Shown here piece after piece: positions 44,781 to 55,061 of a DNA stretch of 64,000 nucleotides (position 1 is its first letter; every line of letters starts with the position of its first letter). This DNA is from Acaryochloris sp. CCMEE 5410. GTDB taxonomy: Bacteria > Cyanobacteriota > Cyanobacteriia > Thermosynechococcales > Thermosynechococcaceae. The translations under genes and the position numbers were made by a program. Below the pieces are notes generated by a model. The model worked only from the letters and a program-made list of their open reading frames with translations. It made no database searches and was not told the DNA's origin. The stretch is taken from contig NZ_AFEJ02000001.1 in the NCBI RefSeq assembly GCF_000238775.2, positions 3,968,001 to 4,032,000 on the forward strand, read 5' to 3'.

Positions 44781-47213
44781 ATGGTGTTTTTAGGGATTAA
44801 TCATGTGCAACCCGAACTCTACAAGATTCCTGGATTGACGGGCGTATTTGAAAAACATAGCCTGGCTGAAACAGTGCAGGCAGCCAAGCAGCTGACGGGT
44901 ACTGATGGCTTAATTATCATTAATGATTCCACCGAAACCGGACAAGCCAACGTCAAACGCATTGATGCCTTAAAAAAAGTCCCCAATATCCCTAAGACGA
45001 TCCAAATTATTAGCGATGTTACCCCTCAAGAATTACCCCAAAGGTTATCCGCTTATCCCCCGACTTGGCCAGTGGTGCCCCTGGGGCAACTCCGTCTCAA
45101 TAAAAAAGATGGAGAGTTGATTAACTTTGAGGCCGATACGCAAATCTTAAAGTCTAAAGTGCCTAATCCCATCTTCACAGAGACCTCTATGCGCGTGGGG
45201 GCAGGAGCGATTGGTGGCAAGGTCCTGGAAGGAGGCGCTCATGCGGACCAGGCCGTACAATTGGTGGATCAAATTCTAGATGGAACGAATCCAGCTGACT
45301 TAGAGCCGATTGCAGAATCAACCAACTTGTGGGTATTCGATGCAAGAGAATTAGAACGTTTTCAGATCAAGCCTCAGCGTTTACCTGCTGGCAGTACGAT
45401 TCGATATCGCCAACCCTCATTTTATGAACAGTATCAAAGTGCGGTATGGGTCGTCATCGGCGTCTGTTCCAGTTCCTTGGTGATTATTGCCTTGCTCGTG
45501 GAGGTCCTACGCAGACGGGCACAAGTCGAGAAAACCCTACGGGAGAATGAAAAACGCTATCGAGATTTAGCCGAAGTGGGTGCCAATACCTTTTGGGAAC
45601 TGGATATCAACCTAAATCTATCCTATGTGTCCGATCTTCAAGGCCACCAAACATCAGCCATATCCTCTCAGGTTCTTGGTTCGCCTTTAACGGATGTGTT
45701 TGCAGATGAAGAGATTTTTGAATTTAATACCAAGCGTCTAGAAACGATTCTGCACTGGCGTCGTCCGATTCGCGACTTTATCTTCTTTGCCAAAGAAGAC
45801 AACCAAGAGATGCGAATTTTTAAGCTGAATGGCAAGCCTATTGTGGATGATGCTCAACTGTTTCAAGGGTATCGCGGTATTCAGCGGGATATTACAGAAG
45901 AGTATTTTCTAACCAAAAAAATTGCGTATCAAGCAGCCTATGACAGTTTAACTAACTTGTTGAATCGGTCTGAGTTTGATAGTCGGTTACAGGAATCGGT
46001 CAATCTTGCGAAAGAAGACGACACTCAGTATGTGTTGTGCTACTTGGATCTGGACCAATTCAAATTGGTGAACGATACCGCAGGGCACATCGTCGGTGAT
46101 CAATTACTCACAGACTTGGCACACCTCCTTAAACAAGCGCTGCGACCAGATGATGTCCTGGGACGATTGGGTGGAGATGAATTTGGATTATTGATGCAAG
46201 ATTGCACCTTGGAAGAAGCGCAGGCCTTCTGCGAAAAGTTGGTGACCCAAGTCCAGAATTTCCGCTTTCAATGGCGAGATAGTCAATTTAGAGTAGGGGT
46301 CAGTGTGGGGATTGTCGCCTTTACGGATGCAAGCTATTCAGCCGAAGAACTGTTAAGTCGAGCTGATCTAGCCTGTTATAAGGCCAAGGATGCAGGGCGC
46401 GGGCGAGTTTATGTTGCCAATCAAAACGATCGCGAGCTGGACCACTTCCAACTGCAAATGGCGCATATTGCCGATATTCCCCAGGCCATTGAGGAAGACC
46501 GTTTGTTCTTAGTCAAGCAGCCCATTCAGAGTATTCGCCAACCGACCTCTTTGCATCGCCATTATGAAATTCTGTTGCGATTGAGAGATGGCAAAAACAA
46601 TATTATTGGCCCTGGATTATTTATCCCTGCTGCAGAACGCTATGGGGTGATTGCCCTGATTGATAACTGGGTGCTAGAAAACACCCTCAATCAGTATTAT
46701 CAATGTGGCTTAGAGGATGAGATGGTTTCCATCAATCTTTCAGGCGCGAGCATTAATGACGATCGGGCCACCGCCAAGGTGATTGCACTTATTACTCAAT
46801 CGAGTGTCCCACCCAGCAATATTTGCATCGAGATTACAGAAACAGCCACTATTGCTCAGCTCGATCAAGCCTTGCGGTTTATTGAGCCTTTAAAGGAGAT
46901 TGGGGTGAAGTTTGCCCTAGATGACTTTGGCAGTGGCGTGTCGTCCCTAAGCTATTTGAAGAGTCTTCCGGTAGACTATCTCAAAATCGATGGCAGTTTG
47001 ATCAAGAATATTGCTGTCGTAGAAAGCGATCGCGAAATTATTTATTTGATTAATGAGCTAGCCCATAAGCGAGGTATGAAGACGATTGCTGAATTTGTTG
47101 AGAATGAGCAGATTTTAGAACAATTGCGCATTATTGGCGTGGACTATGCCCAAGGTTATGGCATCGGCAAGCCCGAGCCGTTAATGGCTCCCAATCAGGT
47201 GATGGCTAGCTGA
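44781..47213 (+). CDS. 3' part of the IS-split sensor GGDEF/EAL protein
   Basis: Sequence homologous to the gene resumes at 44727 (PGLKLILQFRDQYFPKIPM); an ATG at 44781 could restart it. It holds the rest of the periplasmic binding domain, a membrane helix (AVWVVIGVCSSSLVIIALLV), a PAS domain, a GGDEF domain with intact RLGGDEF and an RxxD inhibitory site (RPDD), and an EAL domain whose signature is YEILLRL with DDFGSG and KIDGS motifs kept. Without a signal peptide the fragment would insert differently, but the cytoplasmic enzymes could still work if expressed. The rebuilt protein would be about 936 residues. Confidence 0.9.
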   Translation: MVFLGINHVQPELYKIPGLTGVFEKHSLAETVQAAKQLTGTDGLIIINDSTETGQANVKRIDALKKVPNIPKTIQIISDVTPQELPQRLSAYPPTWPVVPLGQLRLNKKDGELINFEADTQILKSKVPNPIFTETSMRVGAGAIGGKVLEGGAHADQAVQLVDQILDGTNPADLEPIAESTNLWVFDARELERFQIKPQRLPAGSTIRYRQPSFYEQYQSAVWVVIGVCSSSLVIIALLVEVLRRRAQVEKTLRENEKRYRDLAEVGANTFWELDINLNLSYVSDLQGHQTSAISSQVLGSPLTDVFADEEIFEFNTKRLETILHWRRPIRDFIFFAKEDNQEMRIFKLNGKPIVDDAQLFQGYRGIQRDITEEYFLTKKIAYQAAYDSLTNLLNRSEFDSRLQESVNLAKEDDTQYVLCYLDLDQFKLVNDTAGHIVGDQLLTDLAHLLKQALRPDDVLGRLGGDEFGLLMQDCTLEEAQAFCEKLVTQVQNFRFQWRDSQFRVGVSVGIVAFTDASYSAEELLSRADLACYKAKDAGRGRVYVANQNDRELDHFQLQMAHIADIPQAIEEDRLFLVKQPIQSIRQPTSLHRHYEILLRLRDGKNNIIGPGLFIPAAERYGVIALIDNWVLENTLNQYYQCGLEDEMVSINLSGASINDDRATAKVIALITQSSVPPSNICIEITETATIAQLDQALRFIEPLKEIGVKFALDDFGSGVSSLSYLKSLPVDYLKIDGSLIKNIAVVESDREIIYLINELAHKRGMKTIAEFVENEQILEQLRIIGVDYAQGYGIGKPEPLMAPNQVMAS

Positions 47214-47973
47214 CGGATTTTTCCCACAGCGTGGTCAAGACAGGGATGGTCAAATAGTCAGCCCCTCCGCTGTCACCAGCCAGATATGTGCAGGGTTGAT
47301 CTGGACTGCCGAGATGATTGATCACGAGTAATGCCCCAGCAAAGTCTTGATGTTGGGTATAGTCATTGACGGTAATAATGGGACGGCATCCAGCAGCACA
47401 GGCGGCCTGACAACCGACTTGGGAATCTTCAAAGACCAGGCAATCCGTTGGTTCTAAGGCGAGTTGGTTGAGTGCATAGTGGTAAATATCGGGAGCTGGC
47501 TTTTTGGCTGGGACCATATCTCCTGCGGCAATGGTTTCGAACCAGCTCAGGCTAGTTTTGTCCAAGGTCTGTTCTAGGAGAGTGATGACATTGGGGAGGT
47601 CGCTGGTGGTTGCGATCGCAAGCCGTATTCCCTCCACTCTCGCGTCCCGCAGCAATCGTTCAACCCCAGGCCGCAGCGGAATTGTACCCTGGCTGAGCAA
47701 GGCCTGGTAATGGCTATTTTTAGCTGCATGCAGGTCGGCAATAAAGCCCTGCAAATCGTGGGGCTGCTGCCAATCCGGGCAAAAGTGCTGGATATAATGA
47801 CGAATGCGCTCTTTGCCCCCCGCTACTTGTAGAAGCTGTCCATATTGCTCCACGGACCAGTGCCACTCTAATCCGGCCTCTGCGAAGGCTTGGTTGAAAG
47901 CCACACGATGTCCATCCCGCTCGGTGTTCGCCAGGGTGCCGTCTACATCAAAAATGAGGGCTTGGAGAGACAA
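47206..47973 (-). CDS. HAD superfamily phosphatase, CbbY-like
   Basis: A 255-residue HAD hydrolase: ALIFDVDGTLANTERDGHRVAF (catalytic Asp pair DVDG), a C1 cap, LAIATTSDLPNVITLLEQTL (motif II), AKKPAPDIYHYALNQL (motif III) and CLVFEDSQVGCQAACAAG (motif IV). This is the CbbY/CbbZ/GpmB-like group; red-type CbbY dephosphorylates xylulose-1,5-bisphosphate, a Rubisco inhibitor, though cyanobacterial members are less defined. Its 3' end overlaps the convergent EAL gene by eight bases. Confidence 0.9.
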   Translation of the reverse strand: MSLQALIFDVDGTLANTERDGHRVAFNQAFAEAGLEWHWSVEQYGQLLQVAGGKERIRHYIQHFCPDWQQPHDLQGFIADLHAAKNSHYQALLSQGTIPLRPGVERLLRDARVEGIRLAIATTSDLPNVITLLEQTLDKTSLSWFETIAAGDMVPAKKPAPDIYHYALNQLALEPTDCLVFEDSQVGCQAACAAGCRPIITVNDYTQHQDFAGALLVINHLGSPDQPCTYLAGDSGGADYLTIPVLTTLWEKSVS

Positions 47974-48064
47974 GGGTGCGATCGCAAATCATCTTCTTCA
48001 ACCTATCAAATAATAGGTAGGATATCGCCGAATAAATAGGTATAAGACGAGTGCCCGTTTGGCT

Positions 48065-48634
48065 CTATTTGGGCTCCATATAGATTTGCGTGACATAGTA
48101 GGTTTGTCCCTTACGCCAAATGCCTACACCTGTCTCCTGCATTTCCGGTAGCAAAATATTTTTACGATGGCCGGGACTTCTCATCCAGCTTTCGACGGAT
48201 AAACCGACAGGATCTGAAGATCGAATACATTTCATCAGATTTTCACCAATGAGATATGCCCGCAATCCTAACGCCTCGACTCGACGGCGATGGTTGCGAC
48301 CCTGGGGATCAATATGGCTGTAAAAGTTATATTGAGCCATTTGCTGGCTATGGGAACGGGCCACTAAGGACAATCTGGGATTGAGTTGTAAGGCCGGTAA
48401 ACCTTGATGTTGGCGTTTTTGATTGATCCGTTGTAAGACCTCAGTCTCCATCTGAGCGATGGTGCTGGATTGAGCAGGTAGAGTTGAGGCACTGGTGCCT
48501 AAAGATGGCGTATGTAGGGTTTGGGATAAACTTGGCGTTGCAATAAGGCTAAGGCCTAAGGCCAAGCTGAGAGACCAGCCCCATCGCCTCGCAATAGGCC
48601 AATGGCAAGCCTGATGCCCCTGATTGATGTGCAT
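48065..48634 (-). CDS. Exported CAP-domain (SCP/PR1-like) protein
   Basis: About 189 residues from ATG 48634, which has a G-rich SD-like run upstream; the frame is open to 48745. A signal peptide (WGWSLSLALGLSLIATPS) precedes a CAP domain: ARSHSQQMAQYNFYSHIDPQ, LIGENLMKCI, SVESWMRSPGHRKNILLPEM. The His and Glu of the CAP cavity are kept. Bacterial CAP proteins are secreted; roles are poorly known and include peptidoglycan or membrane interaction. Confidence 0.88.
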   Translation of the reverse strand: MHINQGHQACHWPIARRWGWSLSLALGLSLIATPSLSQTLHTPSLGTSASTLPAQSSTIAQMETEVLQRINQKRQHQGLPALQLNPRLSLVARSHSQQMAQYNFYSHIDPQGRNHRRRVEALGLRAYLIGENLMKCIRSSDPVGLSVESWMRSPGHRKNILLPEMQETGVGIWRKGQTYYVTQIYMEPK

Positions 48635-49317
48635 GAATTGATTCCCCCCGGAATAGACAAAAACAGGCAACGATCTGGCTAATGAAATGAGTATGGCAAG
48701 TTCATGTTTGCGATCGTGTCTTTGTAAGCCAGACTTTTTGTCCAACTTGCGTATAACTTTGACACCAATAAGTGAAGAACTCGGTAATTCTGACTAGAAA
48801 AACCGATAGATGCCCATAGGGAATAACCGACTGATTTTAGAAGTGATCAGTCTACAATTGCGATACTCAGAAATTAGTTGATAAGAGCCTGTCTTACCCT
48901 TAGGGTAGACATTTTGGCTTTCTATTTGAACATATAAAAATAATTTAATTTGCAGGACTAAAATAAATTAACTGACAGCTGCTTAGGGTCATCCATCTCA
49001 ACCTTAGTTATCAGGATAAAATTTAAAATTGTATAGGAGATAACACTATTGGTTTGAGGCTATTCAATTTGTTGAAATAACAAATTAGTTCTCTATTTCT
49101 TGCTAAAAATAACCGTAATGTGTGAGGTATGGCTCCCTGAAGGCTTAAGGCTGTCAGTGATCTCGTAAACACTGCAGATCTAGGCTGTATATCGACGAAG
49201 TGATTGATGTAGTCTATATTTGCGTCACGCTAAGATGAAGTGAGTTAACTGCCATTCGCTGTGGGACACTCTTATAGAAGTAGAAGTCACAGCTAGCATT
49301 ACACAGGAGATGCCTTC
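48635..49317. other. Intergenic between divergent genes
   Basis: About 680 bases between the CAP and gatC genes, AT-rich in the middle. SD-like AGGAGA precedes gatC. No gene, repeat or hairpin with a T-run was seen. Confidence 0.4.
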
Positions 49318-49608
49318 ATGCTGGAGCGTGCAGAAGTCGATAAAGTCGCCCATTTGGCCCGCCTATCCCTCACGGATGCTGAATCAGAACAGTTCACCAC
49401 TCAGTTAGGGGATATCCTCGACTATTTTGAGCAACTGAGCGAGCTAGATGTGGCGGAGGTCGAGCCAACCACCCGAGCCATTGACGTTAGCAATGTCACC
49501 CGCGTTGATAATCTGACTCCCTATGATGATCGAGAGTCTATTCTGGCCTGTGCACCAGCCCAGGAAGATGAGTATTTCAAAGTGCCCAAAATCATGGGTG
49601 AAGGTTGA
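49318..49608 (+). CDS. gatC: Aspartyl/glutamyl-tRNA amidotransferase subunit C
   Basis: A 96-residue protein with the whole GatC pattern: VDKVAHLARLSLTDAESEQF, ILDYFEQLSELDVAEVEPTT, and ILACAPAQEDEYFKVPKIM. GatC stabilises the GatAB complex that amidates misacylated Glu-tRNA(Gln) or Asp-tRNA(Asn). GatA and GatB are not adjacent, as often in cyanobacteria. Confidence 0.95.
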   Translation: MLERAEVDKVAHLARLSLTDAESEQFTTQLGDILDYFEQLSELDVAEVEPTTRAIDVSNVTRVDNLTPYDDRESILACAPAQEDEYFKVPKIMGEG

Positions 49609-49801
49609 TTGGCCAGCGGGTGGACTTCCGAATCGTTGCCCTTTCTCACAAAAATATTTGAATTCCTGGATTAGAGATCTGTACCATAGATAAGGACATA
49701 CTTCTCCTAGACTGCCTCTAGTGAGTGATGTCGGTTACAAATCAGCAGGCTCCACCATTTTTGGGTTGTAGTCGTTTTCTCAGAAGGAACCGTTACGCAA
49801 T

Positions 49802-50986
49802 ATGCCAACCATTGAAACCCGCACCGAACCCATGGTCATTAACATGGGCCCTCAGCACCCTTCCATGCACGGGGTTCTGAGACTTATGGTGACCCTAGAT
49901 GGTGAGAATGTCGTCGATTGCGAACCGGTGATTGGCTATTTGCACCGCGGCATGGAAAAAATTGCCGAGAGTCGCTCCAACATCATGTTCGTTCCCTATG
50001 TCAGCCGCTGGGATTATGCGGCAGGCATGTTTAACGAAGCCATCACGGTCAATGCGCCCGAACGCTTAGCCGATATCAAGGTGCCCAAACGTGCCAGCTA
50101 CATCCGCGTGATTATGCTGGAATTGAATCGGATTGCCAATCACCTGCTTTGGTTGGGTCCCTTCCTCGCAGACGTGGGAGCCCAAACCCCCTTCTTTTAC
50201 ATTTTCCGGGAACGGGAAATGATTTACGACTTGTTTGAAGCCGTAAGTGGCATGCGCTTCATCAATAACAACTACTTCCGTATGGGCGGTGTTGCGGCTG
50301 ACCTCACCTATGGTTGGGTCTCCAAATGCCTAGACTTTTGTGATTACTTTCTGCCCAAAGTCGATGAGTATGAGCGTCTGATTACGAACAACCCCATTTT
50401 TATCCGACGTCTTGATGGTGTGGGTACCATTAGCCGCGAAGATGCGATTAATTGGGGGTTATCGGGGCCGATGCTGCGAGGATCAGGCGTTAAGTGGGAT
50501 CTGCGTCGGGTTGATCATTACGAATGCTATGACGACTTCGATTGGGAAGTCCAGTGGGAAACCAAAGGAGATTGCCTAGCCCGCTATTATCTGCGGATTC
50601 GCGAAATGCGAGAATCCGTCAAAATTATTAAGCAAGCCCTTGAACATCTACCCGGCGGCCCCTACGAAAACTTGGAAGCCAAGCGGATGATGGAAGGCCG
50701 CAAATCAGAGTGGAACTCCTTTGAATATCAGTTCTTGGGTAAGAAGCTTGCCCCCACCTTCAAAATTCCAGAGGGTGAACTCTATGCCAGAGTCGAAACG
50801 GGTAAAGGTGAACTTGGCATTTATCTAATTGGCGATGAGAATGTCTTCCCTTGGCGATGGAAGATTCGCGCCCCTGATTTCAACAATTTGCAGGTCTTGC
50901 CCCAGTTGCTCAAAGGCATGAAGGTTGCTGATATTGTGGCGATTCTGGGTAGTATTGACGTGATTATGGGATCCGTCGATCGCTAA
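49802..50986 (+). CDS. ndhH: NAD(P)H-quinone oxidoreductase subunit H
   Basis: A 394-residue protein: [59 protein letters not shown] and the C-terminal [20 protein letters not shown]. This is the 49-kDa-type subunit of cyanobacterial and plastid NDH-1, a peripheral-arm protein near the quinone site. NDH-1 works in respiration, cyclic electron flow and CO2 uptake. SD-like AAGGAA precedes the ATG. It may be transcribed with the methyltransferase that follows. Confidence 0.98.
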   Translation: MPTIETRTEPMVINMGPQHPSMHGVLRLMVTLDGENVVDCEPVIGYLHRGMEKIAESRSNIMFVPYVSRWDYAAGMFNEAITVNAPERLADIKVPKRASYIRVIMLELNRIANHLLWLGPFLADVGAQTPFFYIFREREMIYDLFEAVSGMRFINNNYFRMGGVAADLTYGWVSKCLDFCDYFLPKVDEYERLITNNPIFIRRLDGVGTISREDAINWGLSGPMLRGSGVKWDLRRVDHYECYDDFDWEVQWETKGDCLARYYLRIREMRESVKIIKQALEHLPGGPYENLEAKRMMEGRKSEWNSFEYQFLGKKLAPTFKIPEGELYARVETGKGELGIYLIGDENVFPWRWKIRAPDFNNLQVLPQLLKGMKVADIVAILGSIDVIMGSVDR

Positions 50987-51043
50987 GGACGGCTGCTTAA
51001 CTTTCCATCGCAAGAGGCTTCTGGCTGAGTGGAGGGTGATCCG

Positions 51044-51712
51044 ATGTCTAACGCATCTAAACGGATTCAAGAGATGCAGACGTATTATCACCATCGTGCT
51101 GCTGAGTATGATGTCTCTATGGGCTATGACCAGCCTGAAGGGGTGGCTCAATTAGCCGATGTCATTGAGCGCCTCAGGCAGTTGGTGGCGGGCAAACGAG
51201 TGCTAGAGATAGCCTGTGGCCCTGGTTTTTGGACGGAACAGATTTATGATTGCACCCACTCTGTTTTAGCCACGGATTACAACTCAAGTACGTTGGATCA
51301 GGCGGCCCTTAAGCAACTTCCCCCTGACAAAGTTCAGTATCAGCAGGCTGATGCTTATCAGCTCGCCAATCTCCCTTGTGATTTTGAGGTTGTCCTCGCG
51401 GTAGATTGGTTGGCTCATGTGCCGATGTCAAGAATGCGAGATTTTTTGTGTGGCTTGCATCAGCATGTGCATGGCCAAGTGGTGTTTTGCGATCAGCTTC
51501 CGGGTGCTCAATCTTGGACAGGCCAGTACGATGCTGAAGGCAATCATCTACAATCACGGTATTTGAAGGATGATGCCACCTATACCGTCATCAAGCATTT
51601 CTTCTCGGATGCAGACATCTCAGCTATATTTTCTGAATTCCAGGTGAATGTTGCGATAGATCGTTATCCTGATGCTCGGAGAATGGTGTTGTCATATGCG
51701 TTAACCCCCTAG
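51044..51712 (+). CDS. Class I SAM-dependent methyltransferase
   Basis: About 222 residues from ATG 51044, which has GGAGGG upstream (a GTG five codons earlier is also open). VAGKRVLEIACGPGFWTEQI is the SAM-binding motif I, ATDYNSSTLDQA motif II region, and FEVVLAVDWLAHVPMSRMRD motif IV region. Substrate unknown; a small-molecule methyltransferase is likely. It begins 57 bases after ndhH. Confidence 0.88.
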   Translation: MSNASKRIQEMQTYYHHRAAEYDVSMGYDQPEGVAQLADVIERLRQLVAGKRVLEIACGPGFWTEQIYDCTHSVLATDYNSSTLDQAALKQLPPDKVQYQQADAYQLANLPCDFEVVLAVDWLAHVPMSRMRDFLCGLHQHVHGQVVFCDQLPGAQSWTGQYDAEGNHLQSRYLKDDATYTVIKHFFSDADISAIFSEFQVNVAIDRYPDARRMVLSYALTP

Positions 51713-52461
51713 GCCATTCAGCGCATACTGAGCAGGATAGTATTGCAGCTTGGATAGGCAATCAAAGGGATAGAGCATCTCATCAGGAAGAACTGAGGTA
51801 GTGGCACAGGTATGGCCTGTGACTGCCTAGATTCTTTGTAATCGCATCACTATGTTGATCTTTTAGAACGGAATATCCATGTGCGATCGCAAGTGGCTCC
51901 AGTATTCATATACCCAGGGCTATGGTTCTGGCGGGTGATGGAAATGTCATGCACTCATGATATTGATTTCGAGTCCTGTACGGACATAATAAGACGCTAA
52001 ATTTATTTCTACTGCAACAGAAAAACGAGACTTAAAGTTATTCCATTAGAGGAAGCCTATTAAAGTAAATGGGTTGAGCCAATTTAATCAATTATCCAAA
52101 TAAGTTTGAATATAAAAAGAGATTTTTATCAAGTTGATTAAATAATTTTATTTGTATCAATTAATACAAATAAAGAGTGATTATGACTACAAATTATTTC
52201 AGCCCCTTGTCTTACTATATTAAAAATATAATTTCCTTCTATCTGTTGATTCTATTTTGCTCAAGATATTGATCTGTATAGATTATTTATAATCACATCT
52301 TAAATCAGGTTTAACCTATGTATACATTAGGATTGAACCTTTTCTTTTGTGCTTTCTCTCCTCAGGATAGCAATGGTTTTGTGTTCAGAATTTAAATGGG
52401 CATTGAAAATAATAATCTTGATTAAACAGCCAGTAAATACAATTTTCTCGTTGTAAGTGCT
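51713..52461. other. AT-rich intergenic stretch, no supported gene
   Basis: About 750 bases. The right two thirds are strongly AT-rich compared with the genes on both sides. A HIP1 octamer is near 51882. No gene or hairpin terminator is evident. Confidence 0.4.
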
Positions 52462-53289
52462 ATGAAAATAACACGTATACTGAATAAAATTGATCGACGT
52501 TTTCATCCTTCTCATATCTATGCACTTCAGCCAGATCATGATTTGCTGAGAGAGAATAGAACCTATAGAGAAGCGAAAGATATTGTTCTTTTGTCTTATC
52601 CCAGATCTGGCAATACATGGCTGAGACGATTGCTAGCTAACTCGATTTTGGAAGCTCAACAATACCCATCTTCCATTCAATCTGATATTCCTTTTGAAAC
52701 AGTGGTCCCGTCGATTTATACGCAAAGTATCAAACCACCCTGTTTGCACCGTTATGATGAGGTCTGCCACCGCATTGTTAAAAGCCATGAGCATAGAGAT
52801 GCACGAAAACATAAGACGGTCTATTTATTTCGGAACCCTGTGGATACATTGGTCTCCTGGCATCACTTCGTTTCCAATTCTCCGAGCCTCTTACAGCAAT
52901 TTCCTTGGGTGGTAGATCTTTCTATTGATGAGTTTTGCCTGAATGCCGTAGACGGCTGGGCCAAGCATATTCAACAGACGCGTCACTATAAGGACATCTT
53001 GTTGGTGGAATACGAACACTTATTTCAGTACCCCCATCAGATGCTGGCCAATATTTTGGATTTTTGTCGTATTCCCCGGAGCAATATTGATCTAGATCAG
53101 ATTATTGACAACCAATCGATTCGCAAACTCAAGTCCGTGACCCATTCCCAAGAGCTGAGAAAAGGCGGAGTGGGACATGGCGAAGTTGAATTGCGACCCA
53201 GTACCGTCACTGAGCTACGGCAGTATCAGCAAATGCTCAATGTTACCTGGAAACCCCAAGTGGAACGTAGTCTGATGACTACAATGTAG
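52462..53289 (+). CDS. Sulfotransferase domain protein
   Basis: A 275-residue protein: IVLLSYPRSGNTWLRRLLAN is the PAPS 5'-phosphosulfate loop, and KTVYLFRNPVDTLVSWHHF the 3'-phosphate-binding region; KDILLVEYEHLFQYP and a C-terminal RKGGVGHG-type loop fit cytosolic/sulfotransfer_1 enzymes. It probably transfers sulfate from PAPS to a hydroxyl of a carbohydrate, lipid or small molecule; acceptor unknown. The 5' flank is AT-rich, a hint of transfer, but the gene is not obviously different in codon use. Confidence 0.87.
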   Translation: MKITRILNKIDRRFHPSHIYALQPDHDLLRENRTYREAKDIVLLSYPRSGNTWLRRLLANSILEAQQYPSSIQSDIPFETVVPSIYTQSIKPPCLHRYDEVCHRIVKSHEHRDARKHKTVYLFRNPVDTLVSWHHFVSNSPSLLQQFPWVVDLSIDEFCLNAVDGWAKHIQQTRHYKDILLVEYEHLFQYPHQMLANILDFCRIPRSNIDLDQIIDNQSIRKLKSVTHSQELRKGGVGHGEVELRPSTVTELRQYQQMLNVTWKPQVERSLMTTM

Positions 53290-53443
53290 ATTCAGCATTA
53301 GGCTGAACTCATCTGTCATAGATGGCGAGGTGAGTCCAAGCTCGTGACCAGCTCGTTCTTGTTCCGGTTTGGAAAAGAATAGTATTTGCCTGGGCAACGC
53401 GATGATTCTGGGTGGGATTGGGCTGTGTCCCAAACTACTGTTC

Positions 53444-55057
53444 TTATGGAGGATCTTCGTTAGGTGCAGAACTAGGAGAGGTAGGGGTTGGTAGTGGCAC
53501 AGGTATCACGACGGGAGATTGTATCGGTGAGGGTTCTGGGCTAGGGCTGAGAGTCGGTTCTTCTGGCTGGGTAGGGTCTGGGCTGGGGCTCGGCTCTAAT
53601 GTGGGTTCAGGGGGTTCCGTGGGGGTTGGGGTCGGAGTGGGTGTAGGGCGCTCTAAGTCAGTGATTTTGCGCTTAGCAGCGAAGTAAATGGGATCTGCTC
53701 GCCTATCCCAATAAGGATTTTGGGGCAACTTAAACGCCAAGTCTCGGGCAACGTGCCATCGTTTGGCATCAAAGGCCGTTTTGGCGCGATTGAATAGGTC
53801 TTGTTGTTGTTGCCATGCCGTTTGCCAGGTCTGGATTTGGGTTTGGGCTGCTTCGGCGCTGTCGCTGTTGCTGGGAATCTGGGTTGCGATCGCAATGGCT
53901 GCATCTAAATCTCCAGACTGTCGGGCTTCTTGTTGGGCCTGCTCTAAGAGCGCTGCACCATTATCAACATTGGCAACTTCGGGTTGAAGAAACGGGAATA
54001 GCTCGTCCGTCACCCCCCAGTAGGTAAGGCCGACCATGCCTAGACCCATGACCAAGGCCATCGCGCCAAAGCCGAACACCCAGGGGGCACAGCCAGATGA
54101 TTTTGCGACAGGTGGGGATGGGCGCTGTGGTGGACGGGCAGGCGTCGGTGAAGCAACCACTTGGGTGGGCTCTAGGGCCGATGTTGCTGACTCTAGGGGA
54201 GGCGTGAAGGGCTTAGGCGAGAACTGTACGGCTGTTTGATCAGGGGTCTGATGGAGGGCTTGTAACGCATCAGCAGCGGTTTGATAGCGCAACTTAAAAT
54301 ACGGGCGCACCATTTGAGTGAGGACCTGGGCTAATGCATCACTCACCGCCGCCTGATCTCGCCAAATCAGTTCACCATCGACATCTTCTTGAAATTGGGA
54401 GGGGGGCCTGCCAGTCAGGGCTTGAATACCAATAATCCCTAGAGAATACAGGTCGCTGTTGGCACGGGGTTTTCCTTGACTTTGCTCACTGGCCATATAT
54501 CCGGGAGTGCCCACAACCACGGTGATATTGGTTTGTGGATTGGTGACTAAGCCTTGGTTACGGACCTGCTTGACAGACCCAAAATCGACCAAGACCAGCT
54601 TCTGATCGGCTCGACGACGGATAATATTTTCGGGTTTGATATCGCGATGAATCACCCCTTGGCTATGGATAAAGTCCAAGACTTCTAAAACTTCGGACAG
54701 CAAGGATTTGACTTGGGATTCGGGCCACTTTTCCCCTAGAACCAGCTCATCTGTGAGCGGGGCTCCCTCAATCAGTTCTTGGACTAGGAAAAAGTCTTGA
54801 TCTTGCTCAAAAAAGGCGAGCAGTCGGGGAACTTGATGGTGATGGCCCAACTGTTCTAAGGTTTCAGCTTCACTGCGAAATAGGCGGCGAGCCACTTCTA
54901 AAAACTCTGGGTCGCTGCTGGCAGGCTGTAGCAATTTAACGACACAGGAGGGATTGCCGGGGCGTCTTGTATCCTCAGCAATATAGGTTTGCCCAAAGCC
55001 CCCTACCCCCAGAGACTGTATGATGCGATAGCGCCCATCTAACGTTTGCCCAATCAT
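53444..55057 (-). CDS. Serine/threonine protein kinase with membrane anchor and Pro-rich tail
   Basis: A 537-residue protein. Kinase domain at residues about 10-270: LGVGGFGQTYIAED (P-loop), Lys41, HRDIKPENI (Asp139), VDFGSVK (DFG 158-160) and GTPGYMASEQ. A Pro-rich linker leads to one membrane helix (VFGFGAMALVMGLGMVGLTYW, about 328-350), then a helical extracytoplasmic part and a tail of PTPTPTEPPEPTLEPSPSPD-like repeats. It should sense outside signals and phosphorylate cytoplasmic proteins. It lies four bases after the B12-binding-type gene, on the same strand. Confidence 0.93.
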   Translation of the reverse strand: MIGQTLDGRYRIIQSLGVGGFGQTYIAEDTRRPGNPSCVVKLLQPASSDPEFLEVARRLFRSEAETLEQLGHHHQVPRLLAFFEQDQDFFLVQELIEGAPLTDELVLGEKWPESQVKSLLSEVLEVLDFIHSQGVIHRDIKPENIIRRRADQKLVLVDFGSVKQVRNQGLVTNPQTNITVVVGTPGYMASEQSQGKPRANSDLYSLGIIGIQALTGRPPSQFQEDVDGELIWRDQAAVSDALAQVLTQMVRPYFKLRYQTAADALQALHQTPDQTAVQFSPKPFTPPLESATSALEPTQVVASPTPARPPQRPSPPVAKSSGCAPWVFGFGAMALVMGLGMVGLTYWGVTDELFPFLQPEVANVDNGAALLEQAQQEARQSGDLDAAIAIATQIPSNSDSAEAAQTQIQTWQTAWQQQQDLFNRAKTAFDAKRWHVARDLAFKLPQNPYWDRRADPIYFAAKRKITDLERPTPTPTPTPTEPPEPTLEPSPSPDPTQPEEPTLSPSPEPSPIQSPVVIPVPLPTPTSPSSAPNEDPP

Positions 55058-55061
55058 GTTT

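Noticed and set aside
53412-53687. Gly-rich plus-strand frame opposite the kinase tail
   Set aside because: It is the complement of the Pro/Thr/Ser repeats of the kinase C-terminus.
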